Assembly: GCF_008389435.1 (NCBI RefSeq) | Contig: NZ_VUYS01000018.1 | Span: forward strand, 19,561-83,560 | Direction of reading: 5' to 3' | From: Candidatus Nitrosocosmicus agrestis | Lineage (GTDB): Archaea > Thermoproteota > Nitrososphaeria > Nitrososphaerales > Nitrososphaeraceae | DNA length: 64,000 nt | In this document: positions 47,699-55,966 of the stretch, piece by piece | How positions within the stretch are numbered: the stretch's first letter is position 1 | How the letters are laid out: every line of letters starts with the position of its first letter | The notes under the pieces: generated by a model | Databases searched by the model: none | The model's input: only the letters and a program-made list of their open reading frames with translations | Told to the model about the DNA's origin: nothing | Program-made: the position numbers and the translations under genes

Positions 47699-49208
47699 TT
47701 TGACTCGAAACTATTTCTGGTTTGACATAAGCAATAACTGGGTTCTTCTGAATCAGAATCATTATCTTCTCTATTCCCTCTTTTAATGAATTTATATCAC
47801 TTTCTAGTTTGTCAATTTTCTGCTTATCTTCATTTCTTACCTCTGAATATAAATCATAAGATAGAACCATTCTACATCTTACACAAAACTTGTTTTCTTG
47901 TTTGTTAGGCTCGAGGCAATTAGGGCATTCTCTGTATTTTATAAGGGCCAGATCGTTTTCTTTATCTTCAGGTCTAACTATTCCTCTGGCTTGAAGAAGG
48001 GATTTTGAAGATTCATTTCCGAAATAGTGTATGTAGACTTGAGGCATTTTACTAGAAAGGGTCCAACCTGCGTGATTACGCAACACATGCTCTTTTAATA
48101 TCTGACTTTTTTCAGTTAATGCTGAATGTCTAAATATATATAGATTCCAAGGCTTGGTTAACATATTTCTTATCAAAGATTTTTCTCCCTCTGGGACAGT
48201 CGGATCTCTCAATAAACCAGGAAAAAATTTAGTCTTGTAAAAATATTTGTATTGATAGGACAATCCGTCATAAGTTAATTTGGAACCAAAGGCAGTATTT
48301 GAATTTGAAATGAAAAGCCAAGAATCTGAGTTCGAACCAATAGGATGGCCATTCATCAACTCCTTTACATGTGGAATTGAGTCAATCAAAGGCACCACTC
48401 TTGGTTTAGTTTTCCCACCTTTAATTAAGACTTCTGCATATTGTTTCTCATCATCAGTCTTTTTGAAAATGATATCCTTTATTTTCAAATTTAAGATTTC
48501 ATGAGGTCTTGCTGACATATCATTCGCAAGTGAATGGTAGCATCGGTCCCTAACACTAGGGCAGTATTTTAAGAAAATAGCATGTTCTCTTGGTTCCCAT
48601 AAATCCGATGGAGAGTAGGGACTTTTTTCTTTCCTCGGCAATTGTTTGATACCTTTCATGCAAGCGGGAGTAATTCTCCTACTATGGTCAGGTTCTGTAG
48701 GATTATATAACCATCTAAAAAATTTGTTTAAAATAATCTGTCTACCATTATAGGACCCTACCCAACGCTGAAGCGGATCCTCAGAGATTGGCTTTCTCAA
48801 ATTGTTTAAGAAACTTAGAATATCTTCTTTAGTTAATTCTTTAAATGGTTTCTTATTACCATGATAGTTACAAAGCCACACTAGAATCTTTATCCTTCCT
48901 TCCTTCGTAGAGTTTTTTATGTTAATTTCAGTTTCCTCGGCTAGTATATAATCGCATATTGTATTCGCATTCTCTATACTTTCATTAGCAAGTTTTCTCA
49001 ATATACTGTTGAAGTATTGCTTGGAGCATGACTTAGTAAGCGAGTTTATTCTCTGGAGAACTTGAACTTCTTTTTCCTGTTGGTCCTCATAAGCAAGAGA
49101 ATTGTCCTTTACCAAATTGGTCGTTCTAGAATCAATTGATTTTCTATGGCTTTTAAGAATATCGTATAAATCCCCAAGATAAGCGCGGGGAGTGGGATTC
49201 GAACCCAC
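47691..49208 (-). CDS. Tyrosine recombinase (integrase) of the element
   Basis: 505 aa. An N-terminal SAM-like core-binding domain (about residues 65-170) precedes the catalytic domain. Catalytic residues are Arg234 (MSARPHEI), Lys266 (GGKTKPR), the Arg360-His361 box (YIFRHSA), His379 (NHAGWT) and the nucleophile Tyr392 or Tyr395 (QVYIHYFG). A zinc knuckle CPNC...CVRC and a coiled-coil tail follow. The GTG start at 49208 is inside the T-arm of the tRNA-Ser gene, which is transcribed in the same direction. A start at the TTG 31 codons downstream is possible. Confidence 0.9.
   Translation of the reverse strand: MGSNPTPRAYLGDLYDILKSHRKSIDSRTTNLVKDNSLAYEDQQEKEVQVLQRINSLTKSCSKQYFNSILRKLANESIENANTICDYILAEETEINIKNSTKEGRIKILVWLCNYHGNKKPFKELTKEDILSFLNNLRKPISEDPLQRWVGSYNGRQIILNKFFRWLYNPTEPDHSRRITPACMKGIKQLPRKEKSPYSPSDLWEPREHAIFLKYCPSVRDRCYHSLANDMSARPHEILNLKIKDIIFKKTDDEKQYAEVLIKGGKTKPRVVPLIDSIPHVKELMNGHPIGSNSDSWLFISNSNTAFGSKLTYDGLSYQYKYFYKTKFFPGLLRDPTVPEGEKSLIRNMLTKPWNLYIFRHSALTEKSQILKEHVLRNHAGWTLSSKMPQVYIHYFGNESSKSLLQARGIVRPEDKENDLALIKYRECPNCLEPNKQENKFCVRCRMVLSYDLYSEVRNEDKQKIDKLESDINSLKEGIEKIMILIQKNPVIAYVKPEIVSSQIK
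49172..49182. repeat. Inner arm of the att inverted repeat (right)
   Basis: CCCCAAGATAA, exact reverse complement of 30428-30438; abuts the repeated tRNA end. Confidence 0.7.
49182..49203. repeat. Right attachment site (attR), within the tRNA 3' end
   Basis: A 22-bp sequence identical to 30397-30418. It covers the discriminator, acceptor 3' strand and much of the T arm of tRNA-Ser, so the tRNA remains intact after integration. Confidence 0.9.
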
Positions 49209-49267
49209 GAGTTCTTACGAACATGGGATTAGCAATCCCACGCCCTACCAGGCTAGGCGACCCCCGC
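49184..49267 (-). tRNA. tRNA-Ser (anticodon GCT)
   Basis: 84 nt on the minus strand. The acceptor GCGGGGG pairs with TCCCCGC, closing with one G-U pair. The D arm has a GCC/GGC stem, and the anticodon arm TGGGA-TTGCTAA-TCCCA carries anticodon GCT (49231-49233). The class II variable arm has a GTTC/GAAC stem, the T arm is GTGGG-TTCGAAT-CCCAC, and the discriminator is G as expected for serine. CCA is not encoded. Its 3' end is the integration target. Confidence 0.95.
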
Positions 49268-49406
49268 CTATTAACTAAGTTTTCAGTGTGGATATATTAA
49301 TTATTTGCATACAAGTACGATTCTATTGAAATTCGAGTTTAAACATATGTGTATCAATGTTTTAGAATTACCAAATGTTTAATTATTTTAGTCTCATCAA
49401 TATTTC

Positions 49407-49655
49407 ATGCCAACCGCTTATGTGTTAATAAATTGCGATTTAGGTTCGGAGAGCGAAATTATAAAAAAAATAAAAGAGGTGCCTGAAGTTGTAGAGGTTA
49501 ATGGTGTCTTTGGTGTGTATGACATAATTGTAAGAGTATCTTCTGATAACATGGATAAACTCCGAGAAATCATTACTTGGAAGATAAGGAAAATTGACAA
49601 GGTGAGATCAACCTTAACTATGATAGTGATTGAAGGACAGAATCGTGACCTTTGA
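49407..49655 (+). CDS. Stand-alone Lrp/AsnC ligand-binding (RAM) domain protein
   Basis: 82 aa, single RAM domain: AYVLINCDLGSESEIIKKIKE, VEVNGVFGVYDIIVRVSSDN, MDKLREIITWKIRKIDKVRSTLTMI. It lacks a DNA-binding part. It is a paralogue of the protein at 27545, the two lying just outside opposite ends of the integrated element. Probably binds an amino acid or a partner regulator. Confidence 0.85.
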   Translation: MPTAYVLINCDLGSESEIIKKIKEVPEVVEVNGVFGVYDIIVRVSSDNMDKLREIITWKIRKIDKVRSTLTMIVIEGQNRDL

Positions 49656-49977
49656 TTATTAATGTCTATCTATTTTCGTTAAGCATGATCTGCATATCCA
49701 AATTAATAATCAACTCAAAAATTAGACACAATTTACAAAGGTCATTTGGATGATCCAATTTATCTTAATTTTATTAATAGCTTGATTGCCAATAACAAAA
49801 AAAGATACTATTTTATCCATTCTTTTGAAAATTCCTTCTTCTGATATCAATACTAGCAGTGAGAGAAAGTAATAAAGTATTGTAATTTTTAAATATTGTT
49901 ATAATACTTTACCTTTAATTCAATTGCCTTTTTTGTATTTGATGTTTAAAAATTATGATCTCCAAACTAGGTTCGAG
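49656..49977. other. Intergenic region, no gene seen
   Basis: 322 AT-rich bases between convergent genes; T-runs may terminate both. No ORF of note. Confidence 0.4.
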
Positions 49978-50508
49978 TCACTTGGAAGGCATAATTGGTC
50001 CTGCTATTTCTCCATCTTCGTGAGAAACAGTGCGTATTTCTACCTGCATTTGGCCTGATTTCATCATAGTTACTAAATCAGATATACTTTTTCCTGCCAA
50101 AGAGCCGTAAAATTTATCGGCAGTTATGACTCCACTAGTTAGCTCCCCATCGATTGGGCCAGTAGGATAGGCGGATTGAAATTGATTTGTAACCCGGGGT
50201 CCACTTAGAACTGTAGCGTATGGGTTAATTAGCTCTAAAAGATTTGTATTATTCTGTGTTCCCATGTAGACATCAAATACTTTGTCTATATTGTAAGCGC
50301 TAATGTCATATGATATAGTTTCATTTGGATTGACGTGGAATTTGACTACTGCAGTTGCAGCAGTATCGACTGGTGGGACAATACCTTCACCAGTAAGATT
50401 TGCAACAAAATCCGTATCTTGTTGAGCATATGCATATGTTGGAAAATAGGAAACCAGATAAATTGCTCCCAAGATAAGAACAATTGGTACGATTCTGGAA
50501 AGAATCAT
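49978..50508 (-). CDS. Secreted CHRD-domain protein
   Basis: Starts at ATG 50508 with a signal peptide (MILSRIVPIVLILGAIYLVSY). The mature part is a CHRD domain: DFVANLTGEGIVPPVDTAATAVVKFHVN, GPIDGELTSGVITADKF and QVEIRTVSHEDGEIAGPI. CHRD is an extracellular beta domain of unknown biochemical role, common in surface proteins of ammonia-oxidising archaea. A longer start at 50568 would put a charged leader before the signal peptide and is less likely. Confidence 0.8.
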   Translation of the reverse strand: MILSRIVPIVLILGAIYLVSYFPTYAYAQQDTDFVANLTGEGIVPPVDTAATAVVKFHVNPNETISYDISAYNIDKVFDVYMGTQNNTNLLELINPYATVLSGPRVTNQFQSAYPTGPIDGELTSGVITADKFYGSLAGKSISDLVTMMKSGQMQVEIRTVSHEDGEIAGPIMPSK

Positions 50509-51004
50509 AATTTTCCTAAAAAAATTGATGATAAAAGCCTTTTGGTACAAGAATCTAATTGTATTCACAACTATTTTGTGGTTATAAATCTAGGAAATTC
50601 GGTTTAGCACAATAAAATTATATATTTTCAAAAAAAAGATCAGCCATGCCTTTATCTGCCTATACCTTCAGATGTTCATTCAATTTCTCCGACAACCATT
50701 GAGGATTTTATAAAGTCATTCACTTTACTGGTTGATAGTTCACTTCTTTACCCTTATCCGAATCTCTTAATCATTGATCATTCCTCCGCACAATGCTTGA
50801 GATTTATTATTATTCTGAGCTCTGAATAGACAATCAAGAAATGTTTTCACCTTCTATAAGATGATTTAGTCAATAGCCGAAATCCTTTAGCATAATGTAT
50901 CTCGGAAATAGTTCTTCTCACATTTTTTCTCCTTCACATATGAACTGGTTCAACCTTCGTTCGTACCTATAGAAAAACTTTAATAGTTGACGGAGTAGCT
51001 TACC

Positions 51005-51036
51005 CTGCAACTTTTAAAAAGAGGGAAAAGTTGCAG
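51005..51036. repeat. 11-bp perfect hairpin
   Basis: CTGCAACTTTT (51005-51015) and AAAAGTTGCAG (51026-51036) pair perfectly around a 10-base loop. It could be part of a non-coding RNA or a transcription end. Confidence 0.85.
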
Positions 51037-51086
51037 AGTATCTGGAGTCTTCATGCAGTGCAGGATGATGGATGAAGGACCTATCA

Positions 51087-51154
51087 GTATATATGTGTGC
51101 ACACAATATGACATCGCCGATTGCTCGTGTGCACGTACGCACTCACATATATAC
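51087..51154. repeat. Long two-part hairpin
   Basis: GTATATATGTG (51087-51097) pairs with CACATATATAC (51144-51154). Inside it TGCACAC (51098-51104) pairs with GTGTGCA (51127-51133), leaving a 10-base bulge on the right side and a loop of about 22 bases. Eighteen paired bases make chance unlikely. Confidence 0.8.
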
Positions 51155-51791
51155 ACAATAGAATAGAGGATTGTTTCAATAATCATCATTAGTCATTTGG
51201 GTGGGTAGATAAATCTGTCATTCTGCATTGTTACCTATTAATTCTCAATGTTAATTTATTGTCATGTCATACAAAAAGATAAGTACATTGAATAATTACG
51301 AAACTTTAATGATTTTCCTGAAACAAAAATCAAATCTTGTATTTATTCTGCAATTCTTCAGATTTATTGTTGCTTTTTTTATCTTTCACAATGAGTGCAG
51401 TTTGAGATCCTATTATTTCTTGGTAAAATATGATATGGTTAGTCTATCCTCCTCCCCCCACTAACCGCATTTTACCAGCTGTTACCATCATCAAATCCAT
51501 TAGTTAAATCAAGACAAACCCTGCAAAGTTCTTCACTTTCATCTGGTCGCATTTTAGGAACCTACTTTTTATTACTCCACTAATATCCTTTTTGAAATAT
51601 CATTCCTTATTCACCATTACTTCTATTTCTGGCCTTTGAGGTATTGGTTTTCAATTTCCTTCTTTGTTTCCTTTTATTGGTTTTGATAAGTTCTAAGAAT
51701 TAGGAATATTGTTAATTACTATAAGCCCGATTTTATTACATTTAGGAATTTTTGATTTGTGACTATATGTTGATAAAGAAGGAAGAGAAGA

Positions 51792-52145
51792 TTAAGGATT
51801 CACTATAACAGTACCAAACATACTTGTAGGATGAACCTCGCAAATATAATCAAAAATTCCGGATTTGTTAAATGTGAATTCAAATGTCTGATTGGGATGC
51901 ATGAAGCCTGAATTAAATGAAGCCTTCTTTTCTGTCACAGTATGAATTCCAAAATCACTGTTTGTCCATACAATCGTATCACCTTGTTTTATTGTTATAG
52001 GATTTGGCTGATATGCTTTGTCATTTAATTTGGAAGCTTCAGAAACTATGGTTGCCCCAATGGATGTTCGCTGGGCATATGCATCTGAATTTATCAAAAA
52101 GATCAAAGTGACAAATAGAATGCCTGCAATTATTTTGAGGAACAT
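51792..52145 (-). CDS. Small blue copper protein (plastocyanin-like)
   Basis: 117 aa from ATG 52145. A signal peptide (FLKIIAGILFVTLIFLINS) is followed by a cupredoxin fold with copper ligands His68 (GIHTVT), Cys102, His105 (ICEVHP) and Met109 (TSMFGT), the typical His-Cys-His-Met set. Such proteins carry electrons outside the membrane and are abundant in ammonia-oxidising archaea, where they replace cytochromes c. Confidence 0.92.
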   Translation of the reverse strand: MFLKIIAGILFVTLIFLINSDAYAQRTSIGATIVSEASKLNDKAYQPNPITIKQGDTIVWTNSDFGIHTVTEKKASFNSGFMHPNQTFEFTFNKSGIFDYICEVHPTSMFGTVIVNP

Positions 52146-52875
52146 ACAGATATAGTGAAAACTAGTCAATTTATTTTAATCCTTTATTTTTTAAAAAGAG
52201 AATAATAGAAAAAATATATCAGGATGCTTATCTCAATTATGACATCTCTTCATCGAATCTAGGGAGTAGACTTGGTGATGGGCAGAAATAAGTTCGTCTA
52301 TTTTATTTCAACTAAGATAGAATGGAGAATAGGTTATTCTTCCCTATTCACCCATTGTATTTTCAATACTGAGAATAATCCAAAAAGATGTAGCAATAGT
52401 AATAAAATATTATCCTACAGGAAAATTCGGAACAATACTTTCAAATGGATATTGCAAAGTAATATATATCTACAAAGAGTAGTATTACTAATATAGGGGA
52501 AGAATTGTATTCTTTGATGCTGGACTTTTAGGCTTCCAAATGTCTGAATAACAGGATATGATTTCCCACCCATTCCAAGATCATTTTACAATTACAACTT
52601 TCTTGAAAAACTATCTGCTATGGAAAGAATTCTGTTCTATTTATTATCTACAAGGAAAAAGACCTTTGCCTATGTAAAGAATAATGTTGGTACTAGGCAT
52701 CAATCACATTCGTATACTCCATATGTTAATTAATTATGGTATATCAAATGGAATAAAAAGTAAAAAAAGACACTACTTTTGCTCTAGGTAAACCTTCAGT
52801 GTAAACAGAGATAGTCAAAAACTAAATTTTCATATTGATGATAACCAAACTTTGTAAATATTCAATATCATTAGC
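52146..52875. other. 730-base region without a convincing gene
   Basis: AT-rich spacer. An ORF at 52272-52496 has no protein-like composition or start context. No RNA gene is recognised. Confidence 0.5.
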
Positions 52876-54150
52876 TCAATCCATCTTTCTAATCGATGAT
52901 TTGATTGCATTAATTGTGTGGGACATTTCTTCTTCTGAGTTAAAAAAGTGAGGAGACATGCGTAAAATCTTTTTTTCGCCTAATTCGCGCTCTGCCATTA
53001 TGATCCCACTCTTTTGCAATATTTGATTTATTTTCGGAATTCTTTCGTTATTCCTTACCTTTAGCGAAAATGACAACATATTGGATCGGAATACTTCTTC
53101 TTCAGCTTCGTGGATCAATATTTCTTTGTTATTCGCCAATCCCTCCCTAAGAATGGAATATAGAATCTTGTTACGCTGATTTATTTTCGGAATTCCGATC
53201 CTCAATATGTATCTTAATGATGCTTCAAGTCCTGCAAGACCTGGAAAATTTCTAAATGTGGAATGAAACTTTTCAGGATACTCATGAAATTTGATCACTT
53301 TTCTTATACCATTTGATTTTTCAGTATTATAGAGGTTTGGTAATGTTTCTGCTACACCAGAACCTGAACCTACAAAAACGGATTTGAATTCTTCCATCAA
53401 CTGCTTCCTAACAAACAAAATCCCTATCCCTAAAGGTGCGCATATCCATTTGAATGCAGGGAATGTCATGAAATCACATTTCAAGCTTTTCACATCGACT
53501 TTGATAGAACCCACACTCTGAGCCCCGTCTACAACAAGTAACGTATCATGAGCACCTTTGTTGATACAATCCGATATTTTTTCGATAGGGGTAATAGAAC
53601 CGTTGTTATACATGACATGACTTGTAGTAACCATTCTGACAGGGTTATGATTGTATATTTGCTCAAATTCTGACACAAGGTGTTTGCCAGTTGCCATGCT
53701 GTTAGTTAAAGAAGGAAAATGATTCAAACAAAGTCCCAAATCATTTGAAACCTTAACCCAAGGTAGATAATTTGAGTAGTGTTCATTAATAGGGTCACGA
53801 ACCAAGACCTTATCACCTTTTCGCCAGTCTATTCCGTTCGCCACAAAATTTATTCCCTCTGTTGTACTCTGAGTAAAAATGATTTCATCGTTTCTACAAT
53901 TGATTAGGTCTGCTAACCTTTGTCGAACCTCTTTTTTTAATTCATCTAAATATACATTGAATTCCTGAGAATCCGGACCCATCTCAGAGTAACGAAGACA
54001 AAAGTCTGTTATTGATTTTATGGTTGATAAAGGTAATGGGCCAATTGAACCATTATTTAGATATATCCTTTTATTTGTAATTTGAAAATCGGACCTTACT
54101 AGTTTAAATAATTCATTGTCAGATATTGCTGGGGTATTGGGACTAGCCAA
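52876..54150 (-). CDS. Class V aminotransferase-fold PLP enzyme
   Basis: 424 aa, fold type I. The PLP lysine is K234 in FPAFKWICAPLGIG; Asp208 in VVDGAQSVG contacts the pyridine nitrogen; the phosphate-binding TQSTTEGINFV and the MVTTSHVMYNNGSI region are also present. It resembles the cysteine desulfurase/isopenicillin-epimerase-like branch, but no cysteine loop of a true IscS is evident, so the reaction is open. The start is TTG at 54150. Divergent from the P-loop protein gene. Confidence 0.8.
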   Translation of the reverse strand: MASPNTPAISDNELFKLVRSDFQITNKRIYLNNGSIGPLPLSTIKSITDFCLRYSEMGPDSQEFNVYLDELKKEVRQRLADLINCRNDEIIFTQSTTEGINFVANGIDWRKGDKVLVRDPINEHYSNYLPWVKVSNDLGLCLNHFPSLTNSMATGKHLVSEFEQIYNHNPVRMVTTSHVMYNNGSITPIEKISDCINKGAHDTLLVVDGAQSVGSIKVDVKSLKCDFMTFPAFKWICAPLGIGILFVRKQLMEEFKSVFVGSGSGVAETLPNLYNTEKSNGIRKVIKFHEYPEKFHSTFRNFPGLAGLEASLRYILRIGIPKINQRNKILYSILREGLANNKEILIHEAEEEVFRSNMLSFSLKVRNNERIPKINQILQKSGIIMAERELGEKKILRMSPHFFNSEEEMSHTINAIKSSIRKMD

Positions 54151-54253
54151 TATATAAGAGACAAGTGATTATTATTTAAGGTGTGTTAAAGCGGTTCCTT
54201 GCAATGCTAAATCAGCTATAACAGAGGGTATTAATTTACTATATTTTTCTGAC

Positions 54254-54913
54254 ATGACTGGAAAAACCGCCTTTATTGAAAAAATAGTAGCTGATTTTGA
54301 GAAAAAAGCTTTGATAGTGGATTTTGATACACAATTCACAGCTCTCAAAGCTAACGGGTATCTCTCCGCTATATTTTATGAATCTAATGGACCTGAAATA
54401 TTCTTACCTGATTTAGTCTTTACCTCTGAAATAGTAGACAAGATTCTTCACACTTTGAAATTAAATGAAACGATTATTTTGGATTCACTAAATGGCCTCA
54501 TGGATTATTTTAATTCTAAATTAATACGGGGCAAAAAAACTTTTTCTAACACGGAGACTCTTAAAATTAAAAGGATCGAGTCCAATTATAGACGAGGAAA
54601 TAATTCAATCGGTCACCTAACTTTATTTCTTTTAAAAATGTTATTCGCATCACCTTTGATTGACAGGGTATCAATTATCCTCACATCATACATTCCCCAA
54701 CAGTCAGCTGAAGGATTAGGTATCAGATTAATTAACTTGGAACGCAATTTATTTGCGAGCGGAACCCATTTTGAGAGGCTGTCACAATCAATAGCGGTTC
54801 TTAGATATGATCATGATAAAAAGAGATTGTTTTATACCAGAATCTTGAACACAAGAAATTTTCCTGAGAAATCTCGTGTTTTAGATTACCCTAAAACATT
54901 TCAATTAAAATAA
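54254..54913 (+). CDS. P-loop (RecA-like) protein, start uncertain
   Basis: 219 aa from ATG 54254. It starts MTGKTAFIEKIVADF, the end of a Walker-A-type loop, then KKALIVDFDTQ, TIILDSLNGLMDYFN as a Walker-B-like strand, and VSIILTSYIPQQS, as in small RecA/RadA-like ATPases. The first glycine of the loop is not in the annotated part. The frame stays open about 25 codons upstream (AITEGINLLYFSD) but has no ATG, GTG or TTG there. Function unknown. Confidence 0.6.
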   Translation: MTGKTAFIEKIVADFEKKALIVDFDTQFTALKANGYLSAIFYESNGPEIFLPDLVFTSEIVDKILHTLKLNETIILDSLNGLMDYFNSKLIRGKKTFSNTETLKIKRIESNYRRGNNSIGHLTLFLLKMLFASPLIDRVSIILTSYIPQQSAEGLGIRLINLERNLFASGTHFERLSQSIAVLRYDHDKKRLFYTRILNTRNFPEKSRVLDYPKTFQLK

Positions 54914-54933
54914 ATTTCTATCCATTAATATTG

Positions 54934-55263
54934 TCAAGCCTTTAACTCCATTATTTTGTACATAAAAATCATGGAAATAATGAGGATTAGAAACCCTGCA
55001 CTCAACAAAGCGTACTTTTCATTATTTTTTTCAATTCCATACGCTTTGGCTGCTAAAATGGCTCCAACGAGTCCAAATATCAAGACAATGACACCTATAG
55101 TGGTTTCATAGTTGTTTTGTACCGCTCTTGATGGCAAAAACATAGCTTGGTTGTAGGCCTGACCTTCAATAATCGCATTGATTAACCCCGATGTAAAGGC
55201 AAAATAAATCAAAATGTAAATGCAGGTAACTATGATAATAGGTGATATTATTTTAAATTTCAA
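54934..55263 (-). CDS. Small membrane protein, three TM helices
   Basis: 109 aa with helices at about residues 5-27, 55-73 and 85-104 (IISPIIIVTCIYILIYFAF, TIGVIVLIFGLVGAILAA, ALLSAGFLILIISMIFMY). An extracellular loop lies between the first two. No family recognised. ATG at 55263. Divergent from tmk, converging on the P-loop protein gene. Confidence 0.65.
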   Translation of the reverse strand: MKFKIISPIIIVTCIYILIYFAFTSGLINAIIEGQAYNQAMFLPSRAVQNNYETTIGVIVLIFGLVGAILAAKAYGIEKNNEKYALLSAGFLILIISMIFMYKIMELKA

Positions 55264-55323
55264 TATGCTAATTAAAGATATAGTATTTATAAATTAAAAC
55301 CTTTACTTACTAAACTGTAACCA

Positions 55324-55929
55324 ATGAATCTTCAAAGGCGCTCGGGCCGAATTATCGTATTAGAAGGTCTTGATAAATCAGGTAAGACCACCCAAACAAA
55401 ATTATTATTTGACTATCTCCAAAACAAAAAACCGGGCAAAGTCATCCTCATTAGTTTTCCTGATTACTCCACTCAAATTGGAAAATTGGTGAGAGATTTT
55501 TTGGATGGGAAAATCAAGTATAGCACCGAAACTTTACATATGCTGCTGGCGGCAAACAGGAGAGAAAAAAAAGAACTGATTCTGAATTATTTAGAAAATG
55601 GTAACACCATTATCATGAACAGGTATTATCATTCCAACTTGGCATATGGCATTGCAAACGGAATCTCAAAAGAATGGCTCTTACATCTAGATGAGGGTAT
55701 GCCCAAGGAAGATATCACCGTGTTACTTGACATTGCGCCCGAAATTACTCAATCAAGAGTTGTTAAAAATAACTTTGATGCAGACATATTTGAGAAAGAC
55801 AATGAATTTCTAAATCAAACCCGAACTAATTATCTCAACTTGGCGAAAGAATACGGATGGATAGTAATTAGATCTCATAAGAGGAAGGAAGAAGTTTTTA
55901 ATTCTATATTGGGAGCTGTTGATGAATAG
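55324..55929 (+). CDS. tmk: Thymidylate kinase
   Basis: Phosphorylates dTMP to dTDP. P-loop GLDKSGKT at residues 15-22, the SFPDYSTQIGKLVRDFL substrate segment, the NRYYHSNLAYG motif carrying the DR-like region, and the lid region after VLLDIAPEITQSRV. Length 201 aa is normal. First gene of a plus-strand group with the HD phosphohydrolase and UMP kinase. Confidence 0.93.
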   Translation: MNLQRRSGRIIVLEGLDKSGKTTQTKLLFDYLQNKKPGKVILISFPDYSTQIGKLVRDFLDGKIKYSTETLHMLLAANRREKKELILNYLENGNTIIMNRYYHSNLAYGIANGISKEWLLHLDEGMPKEDITVLLDIAPEITQSRVVKNNFDADIFEKDNEFLNQTRTNYLNLAKEYGWIVIRSHKRKEEVFNSILGAVDE

Positions 55930-55966
55930 CTATGTTACAAATTACAAGTAAGGACTATATTACCAA

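Larger units (their letters stand above)
30397..49203. mobile_element. Integrative element in tRNA-Ser(GCT)
   Basis: Bounded by a 22-bp perfect direct repeat that is the 3' end of the tRNA-Ser gene (30397-30418 and 49182-49203). Excision by recombination between the repeats would release a circle of 18,785 bp. It contains a tyrosine recombinase adjacent to the tRNA, a winged-helix protein, an antitoxin-like RHH protein, an MCM-like helicase and a primase-polymerase, plus unrecognised cargo. No capsid, terminase or conjugation gene is recognised, so it looks like an integrated plasmid or a defective virus relative. Boundaries are seen directly; mobility is inferred. Confidence 0.88.
50509..51791. 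other. 1.3-kb region without a convincing gene
   Basis: ORFs here (for example 51264-51464) have poor protein character. The most striking content is a pair of strong hairpins between 51005 and 51154. A small RNA or a decayed element could be present; neither can be shown by reading alone. Confidence 0.5.

Noticed and set aside
50980..51189. 69-aa minus-strand ORF across the hairpins
   Set aside because: The inverted repeats explain its Cys/His/Thr-rich sequence; coding seems unlikely.
51264..51464. 66-aa ORF in the gene-free stretch
   Set aside because: Hydrophobic and aromatic by AT-richness, no start context and no recognisable feature.
52272..52496. 74-aa ORF between the cupredoxin and the aminotransferase genes
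   Set aside because: Composition is that of random AT-rich sequence; no domain or operon context.
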